64,000 nucleotides of DNA from UBA11872 sp965198285. GTDB lineage: Bacteria; Chloroflexota; UBA11872. Shown piece by piece: positions 7,265-15,050 of this stretch. A program made the translations under genes and the position numbers. Under the pieces are notes generated by a model. That model made no database searches. It was given only the letters and a program-made list of their open reading frames with translations, and was not told the DNA's origin. Location of the stretch: positions 682,001 to 746,000 of the forward strand of contig OZ240251.1 in the NCBI GenBank assembly GCA_965198285.1. The letters are read 5' to 3'. Numbering within the stretch: position 1 is the stretch's first letter; each line of letters opens with the position of its first letter.

Positions 7265-8118
7265 CTGGTACTGAACCTGGGCGACCAAAGGCGTGTCCCC
7301 CACCCCTTGTCATCGTCGACGGCCTCAATCTCCTCTGGCGCGCCGCCTTTGGATTCCCGGCCCGGATCCGAGACGGCCAGGGCGAGGACGTAACCCCGGC
7401 CTTCGGCTTTTTCGCTCTCCTGCGCAAGGCCGTTCACGGCTTGATGCCCTGCGAGGCGGTGGTGGCATTTGATGGAGAGGGATCAACGGATGCGCGCGTG
7501 GAGAAGGACCTGGACTACAAGGCCAACCGGGCCGGCGCCGACTACTCGCACCTGGCGTGGCTCCCGACCATCTACAAGGGCTTACGGACCATCGGTCTCG
7601 AGTTCGAGGAGACGACCGGCGCCGAGGCGGACGACGTGATTGCCGAGGTTGTTCGCGCAGCTGGAGCGGGCCGGCCCAGCGTGATCATGTCGGCGGATCG
7701 GGACTTCTATCAGCTACTCAGCGACCACGTGGTGATTGCCAACACCATGCGCAAGAGCACCGAGCAGATCGTGGACGGCGCTGAAGTGCGCAGGCGATTT
7801 GGCGTGGAGCCCTGGCAGTGGTGCGACTACGTGGCCCTGGTCGGGGACACCTCGGACAATATTTCCGGGGTCCGCGGCATCGGTCCCAAGCGCGCCGCGG
7901 CCGCGCTGGCCGGTGGACACACGCTCGAGAACCTCAACGGCGTTGTCGACCAAGCGTGGTGGGGACGCTATCTCAACGGAGGCGTGCCTGAAGCGCTGAA
8001 GGCTCGCGAACTGATCCGGTTCGTTCCCGACGTCCAGACGTCAATCCAGGTCACCGGTCGAGAGTCCCAGCCCCTCCCCCTCGCCGCCGACCTGCTCAGG
8101 ACCCTCGGCGTTTGGTAG
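7261..8118 (+). CDS. 5'-3' exonuclease / flap endonuclease (FEN family, stand-alone)
   Basis: At 285 residues this matches the 5' nuclease domain of bacterial PolA or T5-type flap nucleases without a polymerase. The metal-binding acidic motifs are present: IVDGLNLLWRA (about 18-28), VVAFDGEG (about 63-70), TGAEADDVIAEV (about 119-130) and SADRDFYQL (about 144-152). The helix-hairpin-helix segment VGDTSDNISGVRGIGPKRA (about 196-214) is also present. It would cleave 5' flaps or RNA primers during repair and replication. GTG 7261 overlaps the GNAT stop. A PolA elsewhere in the genome may make this a paralogue (an ExoIX-like role). Confidence 0.92.
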   Translation: MTGTEPGRPKACPPPLVIVDGLNLLWRAAFGFPARIRDGQGEDVTPAFGFFALLRKAVHGLMPCEAVVAFDGEGSTDARVEKDLDYKANRAGADYSHLAWLPTIYKGLRTIGLEFEETTGAEADDVIAEVVRAAGAGRPSVIMSADRDFYQLLSDHVVIANTMRKSTEQIVDGAEVRRRFGVEPWQWCDYVALVGDTSDNISGVRGIGPKRAAAALAGGHTLENLNGVVDQAWWGRYLNGGVPEALKARELIRFVPDVQTSIQVTGRESQPLPLAADLLRTLGVW

Positions 8119-8125
8119 CCGGCGG

Positions 8126-8830
8126 CTAGCGCTTGAGGACTAACGCCGGCAGTTCGCTGAGCCGCGGGATGGTCGGGAGGCCTGCAGGCGCCCCACCCGT
8201 GCCGTTCCGATCGAGCCAGACGCCGGTCAGCCCGGCGCCGCGGGCCCCAAGCGCGTCCGCGTCCAGCCGGTCGCCCACGTGCACGCAGGCCGACGGCGAC
8301 GCGCCCACAGCTTCGCAAGCCGCCTCGAAGATTCCCGGATGGGGTTTCGCGACCCCAATGTCCTCAGAGATCACCACGACCGCGAAGCGATCGAGAATGC
8401 CGACCGATGCGAGCTTCTGGCGCTGCCGCGCAGACGACCCGTTGCTGATAACCCCGAGGCGGCAACTACCCAAAGCGTCTAGGGTCTCGACCACATCTGG
8501 AAAGAGTCGCCAGGCCCCTTCATAAAGCTCCCGGTAAACAGCACCGATCGCGTCGACTTCGGAGTCGGGGATTTGGCCTGCTGTGAGACCGAACAGACCG
8601 CGAATCCGGGCACGGCGTTGGCCCATGTACGAGGTCGCGCCGCGCAAGTAACGCTCGAAGTGATGGTCCTTCAAATTGCTCCAGCGCTGCATGAGACGCT
8701 CGTCCGTGCCGGTCAGTCGATCCCGGTACCTCTCGAACAGACCGAGCGCGCCGGCGCGCGTCGCTGCGGCGTCATCGACCAGCGTGTCGTCGATGTCGAA
8801 GAACACGACTTCTACCGGTGAATCTGGCAT
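8126..8830 (-). CDS. HAD-superfamily hydrolase
   Basis: A 234-residue HAD-IA type phosphatase. Motif I is FFDIDDTLVDD (residues 10-20, nucleophile Asp12), motif II is GVISNGS, motif III Lys is in GVAKPHPGIF, and motif IV is VHVGDRLDADALGA. The helical cap resembles YjjG-like nucleotide phosphatases or haloacid dehalogenase-type enzymes. It follows the GNAT gene at 8832-9443 with a one-base gap (TGATATG arrangement), so the two are probably cotranscribed. Its 3' end converges with the flap nuclease gene, 7 bp apart. Confidence 0.9.
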   Translation of the reverse strand: MPDSPVEVVFFDIDDTLVDDAAATRAGALGLFERYRDRLTGTDERLMQRWSNLKDHHFERYLRGATSYMGQRRARIRGLFGLTAGQIPDSEVDAIGAVYRELYEGAWRLFPDVVETLDALGSCRLGVISNGSSARQRQKLASVGILDRFAVVVISEDIGVAKPHPGIFEAACEAVGASPSACVHVGDRLDADALGARGAGLTGVWLDRNGTGGAPAGLPTIPRLSELPALVLKR

Positions 8831-8831
8831 A

Positions 8832-9443
8832 TCACTCCGTCCGCAGCTGCCCCGATGAACTCGGACTGGTTGATCTCAGGTTCAGGTACCACAGCAGTTG
8901 GACCTCGTCGGGGTACTCGGGATAGACGCCTCGACGCACGCCTCCGAGCTCAAGCCCGCTCCTTGAGTAAAAGCGACAGGCGGCCGGGTTGGTGTTCTGC
9001 GACTCGACCTTCAGAAACGAACTGCCAGACGCTCGCGCAAACTTGACTGCGCGATCGAGCAGGCGCCTACCGACGCCACTGCGGCGAACGCTGGGATGTA
9101 CACGAATGTCCCACAGAACCGCCAGGTCGTCGCGTCCCTCCAGCATGTGAATGCCCGGCGAACTGTGGGCCACCATGGCGCCGCCGACGCGCTGTTCGTC
9201 AATGAAGGCGGCGAAGATCCCCCAGTGCGAGATGTCCCCAAGGCGGCGCCAGTGCGCGACGGGTTCATCCTCGTCGAAGTCCTTGGTAAGCGGCTGCCCA
9301 AGCGGCACTTCGACCAAACGGACACCGCCAAGCCCGTTCCCAATCCACTCGACCTCCAGGACCGTCGTCGTCGTGAACGCAATCGGAACGGAGGCATAGT
9401 CGGACAGGGCCGAGAGCGGCTCCCTCCGAACGACGACCCTCAT
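8832..9443 (-). CDS. GNAT family N-acetyltransferase
   Basis: A 203-residue protein. The central motif LWDIRVHPSVRRSGVGRRLL (about 128-147) carries the acetyl-CoA loop R-R-S-G-V-G, and VESQNTNPAACRFYSRSGL gives motif B. The long N-terminal half and the D-I-R-V-H-P form resemble streptothricin-acetyltransferase-like GNATs, but resistance is not implied. ATG start. It is the first gene of a probable two-gene unit with the HAD hydrolase. Confidence 0.88.
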   Translation of the reverse strand: MRVVVRREPLSALSDYASVPIAFTTTTVLEVEWIGNGLGGVRLVEVPLGQPLTKDFDEDEPVAHWRRLGDISHWGIFAAFIDEQRVGGAMVAHSSPGIHMLEGRDDLAVLWDIRVHPSVRRSGVGRRLLDRAVKFARASGSSFLKVESQNTNPAACRFYSRSGLELGGVRRGVYPEYPDEVQLLWYLNLRSTSPSSSGQLRTE

Positions 9444-9538
9444 TCCGCGCTAAGCCGCCCGCCGTGAGTCTGGCTGACGCTCGCTCGTACGGTGCATAGA
9501 GGCGACTTTCTGACGTCGCAGTTTTTGGCGGGGTCCGC

Positions 9539-9925
9539 CTAACGTACTTCGTCGCGGGTCTCAAACTCAGCCGGCATGGTGATTTCCAGGACCTGCCAGT
9601 CGTCGGAGTATTCCAAGACCTCATGCCTGACTCCCGGCGCCTGGTACCAGGCATCGCCGGCCTCCACGCGGATCTCGCCTATGTCCTCAAAGTAGAGCTG
9701 TGCCCAGCCGCTGATCAGGTACACCATCTGGAAATCCAGCGCATGCGAGTGGTAGCCCATCGGGCCGTCGCAGGGCTGCTCGGCGCGAATGATGTGCGCC
9801 AGCACCTTGCCCTCGGTCGCCTCCTTGATTCCCAGGTCGCGGTAGGCAAAGTAGGGCCGCAGATCCTTGCCCCACTGGGCGTCCTTTGCGTGTGCCGCAA
9901 ATGACTTGGTCGTCTTCTCGGTCAT
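9539..9925 (-). CDS. Single-domain cupin protein
   Basis: A 128-residue protein with a conserved small beta-barrel: GYHSHALDFQMVYLISG (motif 1 with His-x-His and a later acidic/polar position) and GDAWYQAPGVRHEVLEYSD (motif 2 with its His). Small cupins of this type bind a metal and a carboxylate-like ligand, and some are isomerases or sensors. ATG start at 9925. Transcribed singly; ligand unknown. Confidence 0.85.
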   Translation of the reverse strand: MTEKTTKSFAAHAKDAQWGKDLRPYFAYRDLGIKEATEGKVLAHIIRAEQPCDGPMGYHSHALDFQMVYLISGWAQLYFEDIGEIRVEAGDAWYQAPGVRHEVLEYSDDWQVLEITMPAEFETRDEVR

Positions 9926-10064
9926 GGTGCAACCCCTGACTTGCCCCGGCAGCTATGCACACACCTTGCCACCGCGGCCGTGGTCCAGCTTGACGACTTT
10001 GCCATCGTGCGGGAAATAGGTGTCGAACCATTCCTGCGCCTTGCTCAGTCCGGAGGCACGCCGC

Positions 10065-10841
10065 ATGCGCATCAGCCTGATCGGCGACACCCACGGCTTC
10101 GTGCCCGGCCTCAAAGCCGCGCTTGAGGCCAGCAAACGGCATTCCCCCGATTTCATCGTCCATTGCGGCGACTTCCTCACGTCGCCGTTTTCCCCTGATC
10201 CGCCCGGCGAAACGATCGACCTGCTGCGCTCGGAGAACGTCCAGGTCATCTACGGCAACAACGAGGTGTACTTCCGCGACTGGGCCACGCCTCGCTGGGA
10301 AGCGACGGTTGCCGAGCGTCGGCGTCGCCCCGATTCGCCCGACTACTTCCTGTCGCTGATCGAACAGGGACAGGCCGAGTTAACCGCCACGGACCTCGAC
10401 TGGCTGCGAGCGTTGCCGGCCGAACTCTCCCTGAACGGCGCCCGCCAGGGCGACGTGTACGTCTGCCACGGCATGCCCGGCAACCCCTTCGCCACCATCT
10501 GGGACACCGATCCCGCCTTCACCCCGGACTTCAGACAGCAGGAAATCGACGCCGCGCTGTCCCGCCCCGCCGTCGCCTCGGCCGACCTGATCCTCTGCGG
10601 CCACACCCCCGGCCCCACGTTGCTCCGCATCGCCCTGCCCAACGGCCGCGCCGCCCTCGTCGTCCGCGGCTCCGGCCACCTGCCCGGCTCAGGCCCCGGC
10701 CCCTGGCACCAGGGCATCTGCGTGCTCACCCATCGCGGCGGCCCCCTCTCCGGCTTCGCCCGCTGGAGCATCGACTTCGAATGGTCGCCCTTCAAGCCCC
10801 GCGACCCGAAATGGACGGAAGCGGCTGCGCGAGCGCCATAG
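10065..10841 (+). CDS. Metallophosphoesterase family protein
   Basis: A 258-residue calcineurin-like phosphoesterase. The metal-ligand motifs are in order: LIGDTHG (residues 5-11), IVHCGDF, IYGNNEVYF, VCHGMPGNPF and LCGHTPGP. I start at ATG 10065 behind a GGAGG site; an upstream in-frame extension lacks homology. The family hydrolyses phosphomono- or diesters with two metal ions, and the short form resembles YfcE/MJ0936-like enzymes. Substrate unknown. Confidence 0.9.
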   Translation: MRISLIGDTHGFVPGLKAALEASKRHSPDFIVHCGDFLTSPFSPDPPGETIDLLRSENVQVIYGNNEVYFRDWATPRWEATVAERRRRPDSPDYFLSLIEQGQAELTATDLDWLRALPAELSLNGARQGDVYVCHGMPGNPFATIWDTDPAFTPDFRQQEIDAALSRPAVASADLILCGHTPGPTLLRIALPNGRAALVVRGSGHLPGSGPGPWHQGICVLTHRGGPLSGFARWSIDFEWSPFKPRDPKWTEAAARAP

Positions 10842-11044
10842 GCAGCGGTCTTGATTGTCTGGCGCTGCGCAACGCCATTGTCGGCCTGTATCGGAATGCC
10901 AACGTCCGTTTGAACAACTGCCTTCGAGCGTTGAGCACGGCCTAATCTACGTTGCCCGCATGAACCATGAGTCCGACCTATTGATTCAGGTCAGGCGCTT
11001 TGTTACGCTCCGGCTTTCATCTCGAATGGTAGTGGCAGTAACTG

Positions 11045-11872
11045 ATGAGAAAAGCTATCGCTCTAGTTGTGTTGCTGGCATGTAGTTTTGCGGCCTGCGG
11101 GGAACCGTCGAAACCGACCGTTACGTTTGTCCCGAATCCCTCAATTGAACCAGGACCAGCGCCAACGCCGAGTCCGTCATCAACTCGGCGCGTCGTACAG
11201 GTGATTGTCACGCCAACACCTACAGCAACAGCAACTCCGACACCTACGCTGTCACCTTCACCGACCCCGACGCCGTTAGAAACATATGAGAAATGTGAGG
11301 ACGTACCGAACTCCTCTCTCAGACTTGATACGCAGGGCCGTGTTGCGGTGCAGCGCGATCTAGTGCCGAGTCAGCCTGACGGAGACAATGACGGTTTCGC
11401 TTGCGGAACACAACTTGAACATAAGCGTCACTTGCTCGCATCAACACCGGAAGCTGTAGCGTCTGAATGCCCAACACTCGCTGAAGCATCGTATCTCCTA
11501 GCTCTTGCGGAACATTTGGAGTTAATTGGCGAGGCGACTACGGAACTTGGTCCATTATTTGCGTTGCTTGCAGATGATCCACTTATTGTACTGACAGACA
11601 ACTTCAAGATTGCATTCGCGGTTTATGCAGTTGTCATTCAAGTGTCATCACAAGGCATTATTGACCTTGATTCGCCGAACTCCCCTAGAATTCAAGCAAT
11701 TGATGGCCGTGTTGTGAATATGGCCCGTAAGGCAATTGCGAGCATGGACGCATATGCATTGGGCATCGACAATTTTGACGTGGACAGACTAGACGAAGGT
11801 ACCCGTCTCATTCAGGAGGCCAATGCTGAGCTTGAAGCAGCGAATGGCATGATCAGACAACTTTGCGAGTAG
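11045..11872 (+). CDS. Secreted lipoprotein with Pro/Thr linker and Excalibur-like motif
   Basis: A 275-residue protein. MRKAIALVVLLACSFAACG is a lipoprotein signal with the lipidated Cys at 18. Residues about 35-80 form a low-complexity P-T-P-T/P-S-P linker. Next comes KCEDVP...PDGDNDGFACG (about 82-120), which resembles the calcium-binding D-x-D-x-D-G-x-x-C core of the Excalibur domain. The last 140 residues are helical with no family I recognise. Codon use is clearly AT-richer than both neighbours, suggesting acquisition. It probably sits at the outer face of the membrane. No partner gene is adjacent. Confidence 0.8.
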   Translation: MRKAIALVVLLACSFAACGEPSKPTVTFVPNPSIEPGPAPTPSPSSTRRVVQVIVTPTPTATATPTPTLSPSPTPTPLETYEKCEDVPNSSLRLDTQGRVAVQRDLVPSQPDGDNDGFACGTQLEHKRHLLASTPEAVASECPTLAEASYLLALAEHLELIGEATTELGPLFALLADDPLIVLTDNFKIAFAVYAVVIQVSSQGIIDLDSPNSPRIQAIDGRVVNMARKAIASMDAYALGIDNFDVDRLDEGTRLIQEANAELEAANGMIRQLCE

Positions 11873-12123
11873 CCCCCGTGAATTCCCTGTGGATTCGAAG
11901 GACAACCTGAATCGAGAACCTAGCAGGGACAGGATCGAGCGCGGAAAGTTTAGGGGGGAGTTGAGAGAATTTGGTTCTTGGGGGTGGTCCATTTCCGTAC
12001 ACAGCTCGCTAGGCAATAGGCTGCTCGTCGCACCGAGGAGCCTGTGGCCTGGCGACCGCAAACATGATGCTTGACGATTCCGAGGACCTCGCCAGCGTTC
12101 GCGGCAAGGACTCTGGCACCGTG

Positions 12124-12816
12124 ATGGCCGCTTACGACCCGATTGCTGACTGGTACGCAGCCCAGGTCCGGTCGGGTTCGCTGCGGCGGTTTCACGACAA
12201 CCTCGCCCTTCGCTTCCTGGATATGGCGGGCGACGTTTCCGGGAAACGCGTGCTGGACGCCGGCTGTGGGGAAGGTCACGTTGCGCGACTCTTTGCGCGC
12301 CACGGGGCTGAAGTCGTGGCCGTTGACATCTCGCCGCGGCTCCTGCACCTCGCGCGCACCTTCGAGGCGGAGGATCCGCACGAGGTCGAGTTCATCCAGG
12401 CGGATCTGGCCCAGGGGCTGCCTTCCCACCAAGGCGCCTTTGACTTGGCCACGGCGAACATGATGCTCGATGACTGCGAGGATCTCGTCGGTGTCCTTAC
12501 TGCGATTGCCGACGCCCTCAAGCCCAACGGCCGCCTGCTGCTGTCGATGAACAACCCGTACGCCATCGTCACGCGCGGCAAGGTGAAGGACTACTTCGCG
12601 TCGGGAGCGCTGACCCAGACATTCGGCACGGAGCGGGCGGAGTTTGAGGTCCCGTTTTACTACCGCACGTTTGAGGAGTCGGTAGCGGCGTTTCGGCAGG
12701 CGGGGCTTCTGTTACGCACCCTGGTCGATGTCCCTCCCGACCCATCCGATCCGCACCTACCCGACGACCCCGTCCCCAAGATCATGCTCCTCGAACTCGT
12801 CCGGCACGACGCGTGA
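12124..12816 (+). CDS. Class I SAM-dependent methyltransferase
   Basis: A 230-residue Rossmann-type methyltransferase (Methyltransf_11/25 type). Motif I is VLDAGCGEGHVARLFA, the acidic loop is VVAVDISPRLL, motif II is FIQADLAQGL, and the post-motif is DLATANMMLDDCEDL with LKPNGRLLLSMNNP. I start at ATG 12124 (MAAYDPIADWY). The in-frame upstream ATG at 12064 would add a stretch that is itself a diverged copy of the internal MMLDDCEDL segment. A broken paralogue of its C-terminal half lies at 15051-15350. Substrate unknown. Confidence 0.88.
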   Translation: MAAYDPIADWYAAQVRSGSLRRFHDNLALRFLDMAGDVSGKRVLDAGCGEGHVARLFARHGAEVVAVDISPRLLHLARTFEAEDPHEVEFIQADLAQGLPSHQGAFDLATANMMLDDCEDLVGVLTAIADALKPNGRLLLSMNNPYAIVTRGKVKDYFASGALTQTFGTERAEFEVPFYYRTFEESVAAFRQAGLLLRTLVDVPPDPSDPHLPDDPVPKIMLLELVRHDA

Positions 12817-13099
12817 ACGCTGCGATGCATCCGCTCTCGGCATCGTCCACGAACTCGCCGGTGACCATGGAGGGTTTCTTGTCGGCGTGGGCCCTGAGCC
12901 CCGCAATTGGGCAACTACGGACCGGTCCACTAGGGAGTGTCAAGTCTTTGGCAGGTCTAGGTCGGTCCACGGCGGTTCGCCCGGCTGCCGGTAGGTCGGC
13001 CGCCGAGCCGGAAACCCAGGAAGCGCTACACCTGGGTAGGACCGGCAGCGATGCTCAGGTCGGCGGCGGGGCAGGAGAACTGCGGTGGTCGGAGCTCGG

Positions 13100-13471
13100 C
13101 TACTCGCTGGCCTGGATGACGACCCGGCCGCCGTCCACGACGTCGATGTTCAGGTTGTGCCTGTCCAGGAGCAGCATCCCCACAAGTGGAGTGCTGCCTG
13201 TCGCGTCGGCCTCGATGTCTCTCGGTTGGCCGTCCCAGAGCACGGTGACGTAATGAACGTCGAAATCGACGTGAGCGTCGTTCGCCGGAATCGCCTGGCC
13301 CATGTAGGCGAAGGGCAACCCTAGTTCGGTCACCAAAGGAGTCGGCAAGGTCAGGAAGCCGCTATAGCCGGTGTCCACCACGGCCTCGATATCCCGGGTC
13401 CGCCCCTCCGGTTCCTGGAGATAAAGGGTCACCACTGCTTCACGGGCGGCATTCACCACCCCCTCGATCAC
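13100..13471 (-). CDS. Clan AA (retropepsin-like) aspartic protease
   Basis: A 123-residue single-domain protein. The active-site motif is VVDTGYSGFLTLP (about 31-43, D-T-G-x-S-G), a flap region follows, and the closing motif LVGMLLLDRHNLNIDV matches the second hydrophobic-Gly strand. As a single-domain retropepsin it should act as a dimer. GTG start overlapping the stop of the partner gene upstream (GTGA). Bacterial copies are often encoded with a small partner protein, as here; biological targets are unknown. Confidence 0.85.
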   Translation of the reverse strand: MIEGVVNAAREAVVTLYLQEPEGRTRDIEAVVDTGYSGFLTLPTPLVTELGLPFAYMGQAIPANDAHVDFDVHYVTVLWDGQPRDIEADATGSTPLVGMLLLDRHNLNIDVVDGGRVVIQASE

Positions 13472-13737
13472 CCGGTCCTCCGCAGGGACCCGGCCCCGAA
13501 GCTGCGCAACGCCCGGTACCCGACGCGCTCACACAAGATATCGACAGCACCGGGGCGCTGCGCTCGCAGACGCTCAACCGCGGTGCGGGTAGTGTCGGCA
13601 ACGGCCCAGTCCCCGGTCTCAATGTCAATGGCCACGTACTCTCCAAAGTGGTCGGCTTCGACCTGAGGCAAGATGTCGCGCTCGTATATCTCCTTGCCCA
13701 AGCGAACCGCCACTTCGCGTGGGCGGCGTGGGGGCAT
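13468..13737 (-). CDS. Small partner protein of the clan AA protease
   Basis: An 89-residue protein with LGKEIYERDILPQVEADHFG and EYVAIDIETGDWAVADT. This is a pattern I associate with small conserved proteins encoded immediately upstream of retropepsin-like proteases in Chloroflexota and cyanobacteria. I start at ATG 13737, which has AAGGAAGAG upstream; earlier in-frame starts add sequence without homology. The 4-base overlap with the protease implies coupled translation. It could be a substrate, chaperone or antitoxin-like partner; nothing in the sequence decides. Confidence 0.75.
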   Translation of the reverse strand: MPPRRPREVAVRLGKEIYERDILPQVEADHFGEYVAIDIETGDWAVADTTRTAVERLRAQRPGAVDILCERVGYRALRSFGAGSLRRTG

Positions 13738-13850
13738 GGCGGCTTCTCTTCCTTGAGTGCGCGCCGTGTTCTCCGCGTCCCTCATGCGTACCCCTTGCAA
13801 AGGCACTCCTTTACAGGTTAGAGCCTAAGGTCTTGAGGACAGGCCTGTGG

Positions 13851-13872
13851 CCCAGGCTGCGCGCAACCTGGG
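13851..13872. other. Hairpin in the 3' flank of the first membrane coiled-coil gene
   Basis: CCCAGG (13851-13856) pairs with CCTGGG (13867-13872) around a self-complementary TGCGCGCA core. A related hairpin lies at 14317-14339 in the same position of the duplicated unit. Possible terminator for minus-strand transcripts, without a T-run. Confidence 0.45.
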
Positions 13873-13976
13873 ACCCTCCTCAAGGCCGCAACGTGCGGGG
13901 ATGGGGCACGACCTCCAACCGAAACAGTGCCGCCCCGCTTCTTCCCTCAAGAGCAAGGTCTCAAAGCTCCACCGGC

Positions 13977-14198
13977 CTACTCACCCTGCACCGGCAACCT
14001 CAACAAGATGGCCTTCACGTCATCCCGCAGATGATCGATATCGTCGCGCAGCCGGTCCATGTCGGCTTGCAGCCGCTCGACCGATCGTTCCACCCCCGAC
14101 AGCCGGCCTTCAACGCGACCCATGCGCCACGCGACGCCGACCACCGACAGAACCACGGGAATGCTCAGCCCAAGAATTGTGCCCAACTCGGCCGTCAT
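13977..14198 (-). CDS. Small membrane-anchored coiled-coil protein (copy 1)
   Basis: A 73-residue protein. An N-terminal hydrophobic helix (LGLSIPVVLSVVGVAW, residues 9-24) is followed by MGRVEGRLSGVERSVERLQA and a heptad coiled coil with D-R-L-R-D-D-I-D-H-L-R-D-D. It ends LLRLPVQGE. It is a paralogue of the gene at 14393-14635, with which it shares most residues and its 3' flank. The topology suggests a single-pass anchor with a cytoplasmic coiled coil. Function unknown. Confidence 0.72.
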   Translation of the reverse strand: MTAELGTILGLSIPVVLSVVGVAWRMGRVEGRLSGVERSVERLQADMDRLRDDIDHLRDDVKAILLRLPVQGE

Positions 14199-14316
14199 GG
14201 CGGTTCCTCCGCAGCTAAAGCCTCGTTGCCCTGCCGCTCATGCGACGTGGGCAAGTGGCCACCAAACAACCGCCCGTACAGAATTCTACCGGCAACCAGC
14301 CACCACCGGACGGTGG

Positions 14317-14339
14317 CCCAAGCTGCGTGCAGCCTGGGA
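14317..14339. other. Hairpin in the 3' flank of the second membrane coiled-coil gene
   Basis: CCCA-a-GCTGC-gt-GCAGC-c-TGGG forms an almost continuous stem in the intergenic part of the duplicated unit, corresponding to the hairpin at 13851-13872. Sequence differs but pairing is kept, which suggests the structure matters. Confidence 0.5.
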
Positions 14340-14392
14340 CCGTCCCCGCACCGCTTCTTCCCTCACAGGCAAGAGCTCAAAGCTCCAGCGGC

Positions 14393-14635
14393 CTACTCAG
14401 TTCGGGCCGGCAGCCGAAGAAGGATGGCCTTCACGTCATCCCGCATACGGTCCATGTCATCTCGTAGACGGTTCATGTCTTCGCGTAGTCGGTCAATGTC
14501 GACGTGGAGCCGCTCGACGGACTGCTCCACGCCCGCTATTCGACCCTCCACGCGACCCATGCGCCACGCGACACCGACCACCGACAGAACCACCGGAATG
14601 CTCAGCCCAAGAAGCGTGCCCAACTCGGCCGTCAT
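14393..14635 (-). CDS. Small membrane-anchored coiled-coil protein (copy 2)
   Basis: An 80-residue paralogue of the 13977-14198 product. It has the same MTAELGT(I/L)LGLSIPVV start and transmembrane helix. The coiled coil is one heptad longer (R-L-R-E-D-M-N-R-L-R-D-D-M-D-R-M-R-D-D), and the same VKAILLRLP end is present. Its ATG (14633-14635) overlaps the TGA of the next gene upstream by four bases, giving a coupled operon. Function unknown. Confidence 0.75.
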   Translation of the reverse strand: MTAELGTLLGLSIPVVLSVVGVAWRMGRVEGRIAGVEQSVERLHVDIDRLREDMNRLRDDMDRMRDDVKAILLRLPARTE

Positions 14636-14820
14636 GGTTGGTAGCCCGGCAACGCGATCAAGATCCCCGTAACCGTGCCGAGCAGATTGATGCCTACTAG
14701 TAGAAGGAGCCCGGTGAACCACGTCGTCAATCGCGTTTCGAGGTTTGCAAGGTCGGCCTTGGTCGCCAGGTGGTCGTACGCCCCTTCCAACCGGGTGAGG
14801 CGCTCAGCTTCTGTAGCCAT
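14632..14820 (-). CDS. Small coiled-coil protein with C-terminal membrane helix
   Basis: A 62-residue protein. MATEAERLTRLEGAYDHL is followed by ATKADLANLETRL, then a hydrophobic helix (WFTGLLLLVGINLLGTVTGI). The A-T-K-A-D-L-x-x-L-E-x-R-L then membrane-helix layout is also the C-terminus of the protein at 58708-59145. It resembles DUF1640-like/CCDC90-type membrane coiled-coil proteins. It is the first gene of the three-gene minus-strand operon with the two paralogues. Confidence 0.75.
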   Translation of the reverse strand: MATEAERLTRLEGAYDHLATKADLANLETRLTTWFTGLLLLVGINLLGTVTGILIALPGYQP

Positions 14821-15050
14821 CGGTTCCTCCGCGTGGAAGGTCCCTGTACCCGTCCGTCAGGCGCCACGGGCCAGAGGTCAACAAACCACCGCCCGTACAG
14901 AATCCTACCCGCCACCGACCAACACCGGTCTCTGAGGCCTCTGAACCTTGACGTGCTACGCGGACCACTTTGACGCCGTCGCGTGATCAGCTGGTGGACT
15001 GCCGCGCCGTAGGCTTGGCACGCGGTCGCGCGGCGGCCGCCGCAGCTTCG
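14821..15050. other. Intergenic segment with a dehydrogenase-upstream-like sequence
   Basis: No gene is visible. At about 14985-15048 the sequence CGCGCCGTAGGCT and the following GGTCGC stretch repeat the region just upstream of the opine-type dehydrogenase (17398-17430). Then GCGGCGGCCGCCGCAGCTTC matches a stretch inside that gene (about 17651-17670). It leads directly into the methyltransferase relic. Confidence 0.45.

Larger units (their letters stand above)
13851..14640. repeat. Tandem duplication of a gene-plus-flank unit (two copies of about 400 bp)
   Basis: Unit 1 (about 13851-14225) and unit 2 (about 14317-14640) share the sequence order hairpin, CGCTTCTTCCCTCA, CTCAAAGCTCCA, CGGCCTACTCA, GATGGCCTTCACGTCATCCC, then the coiled-coil gene. 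The copies have diverged mainly in heptad number and in the flank, so the duplication is not very recent. Confidence 0.7.
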
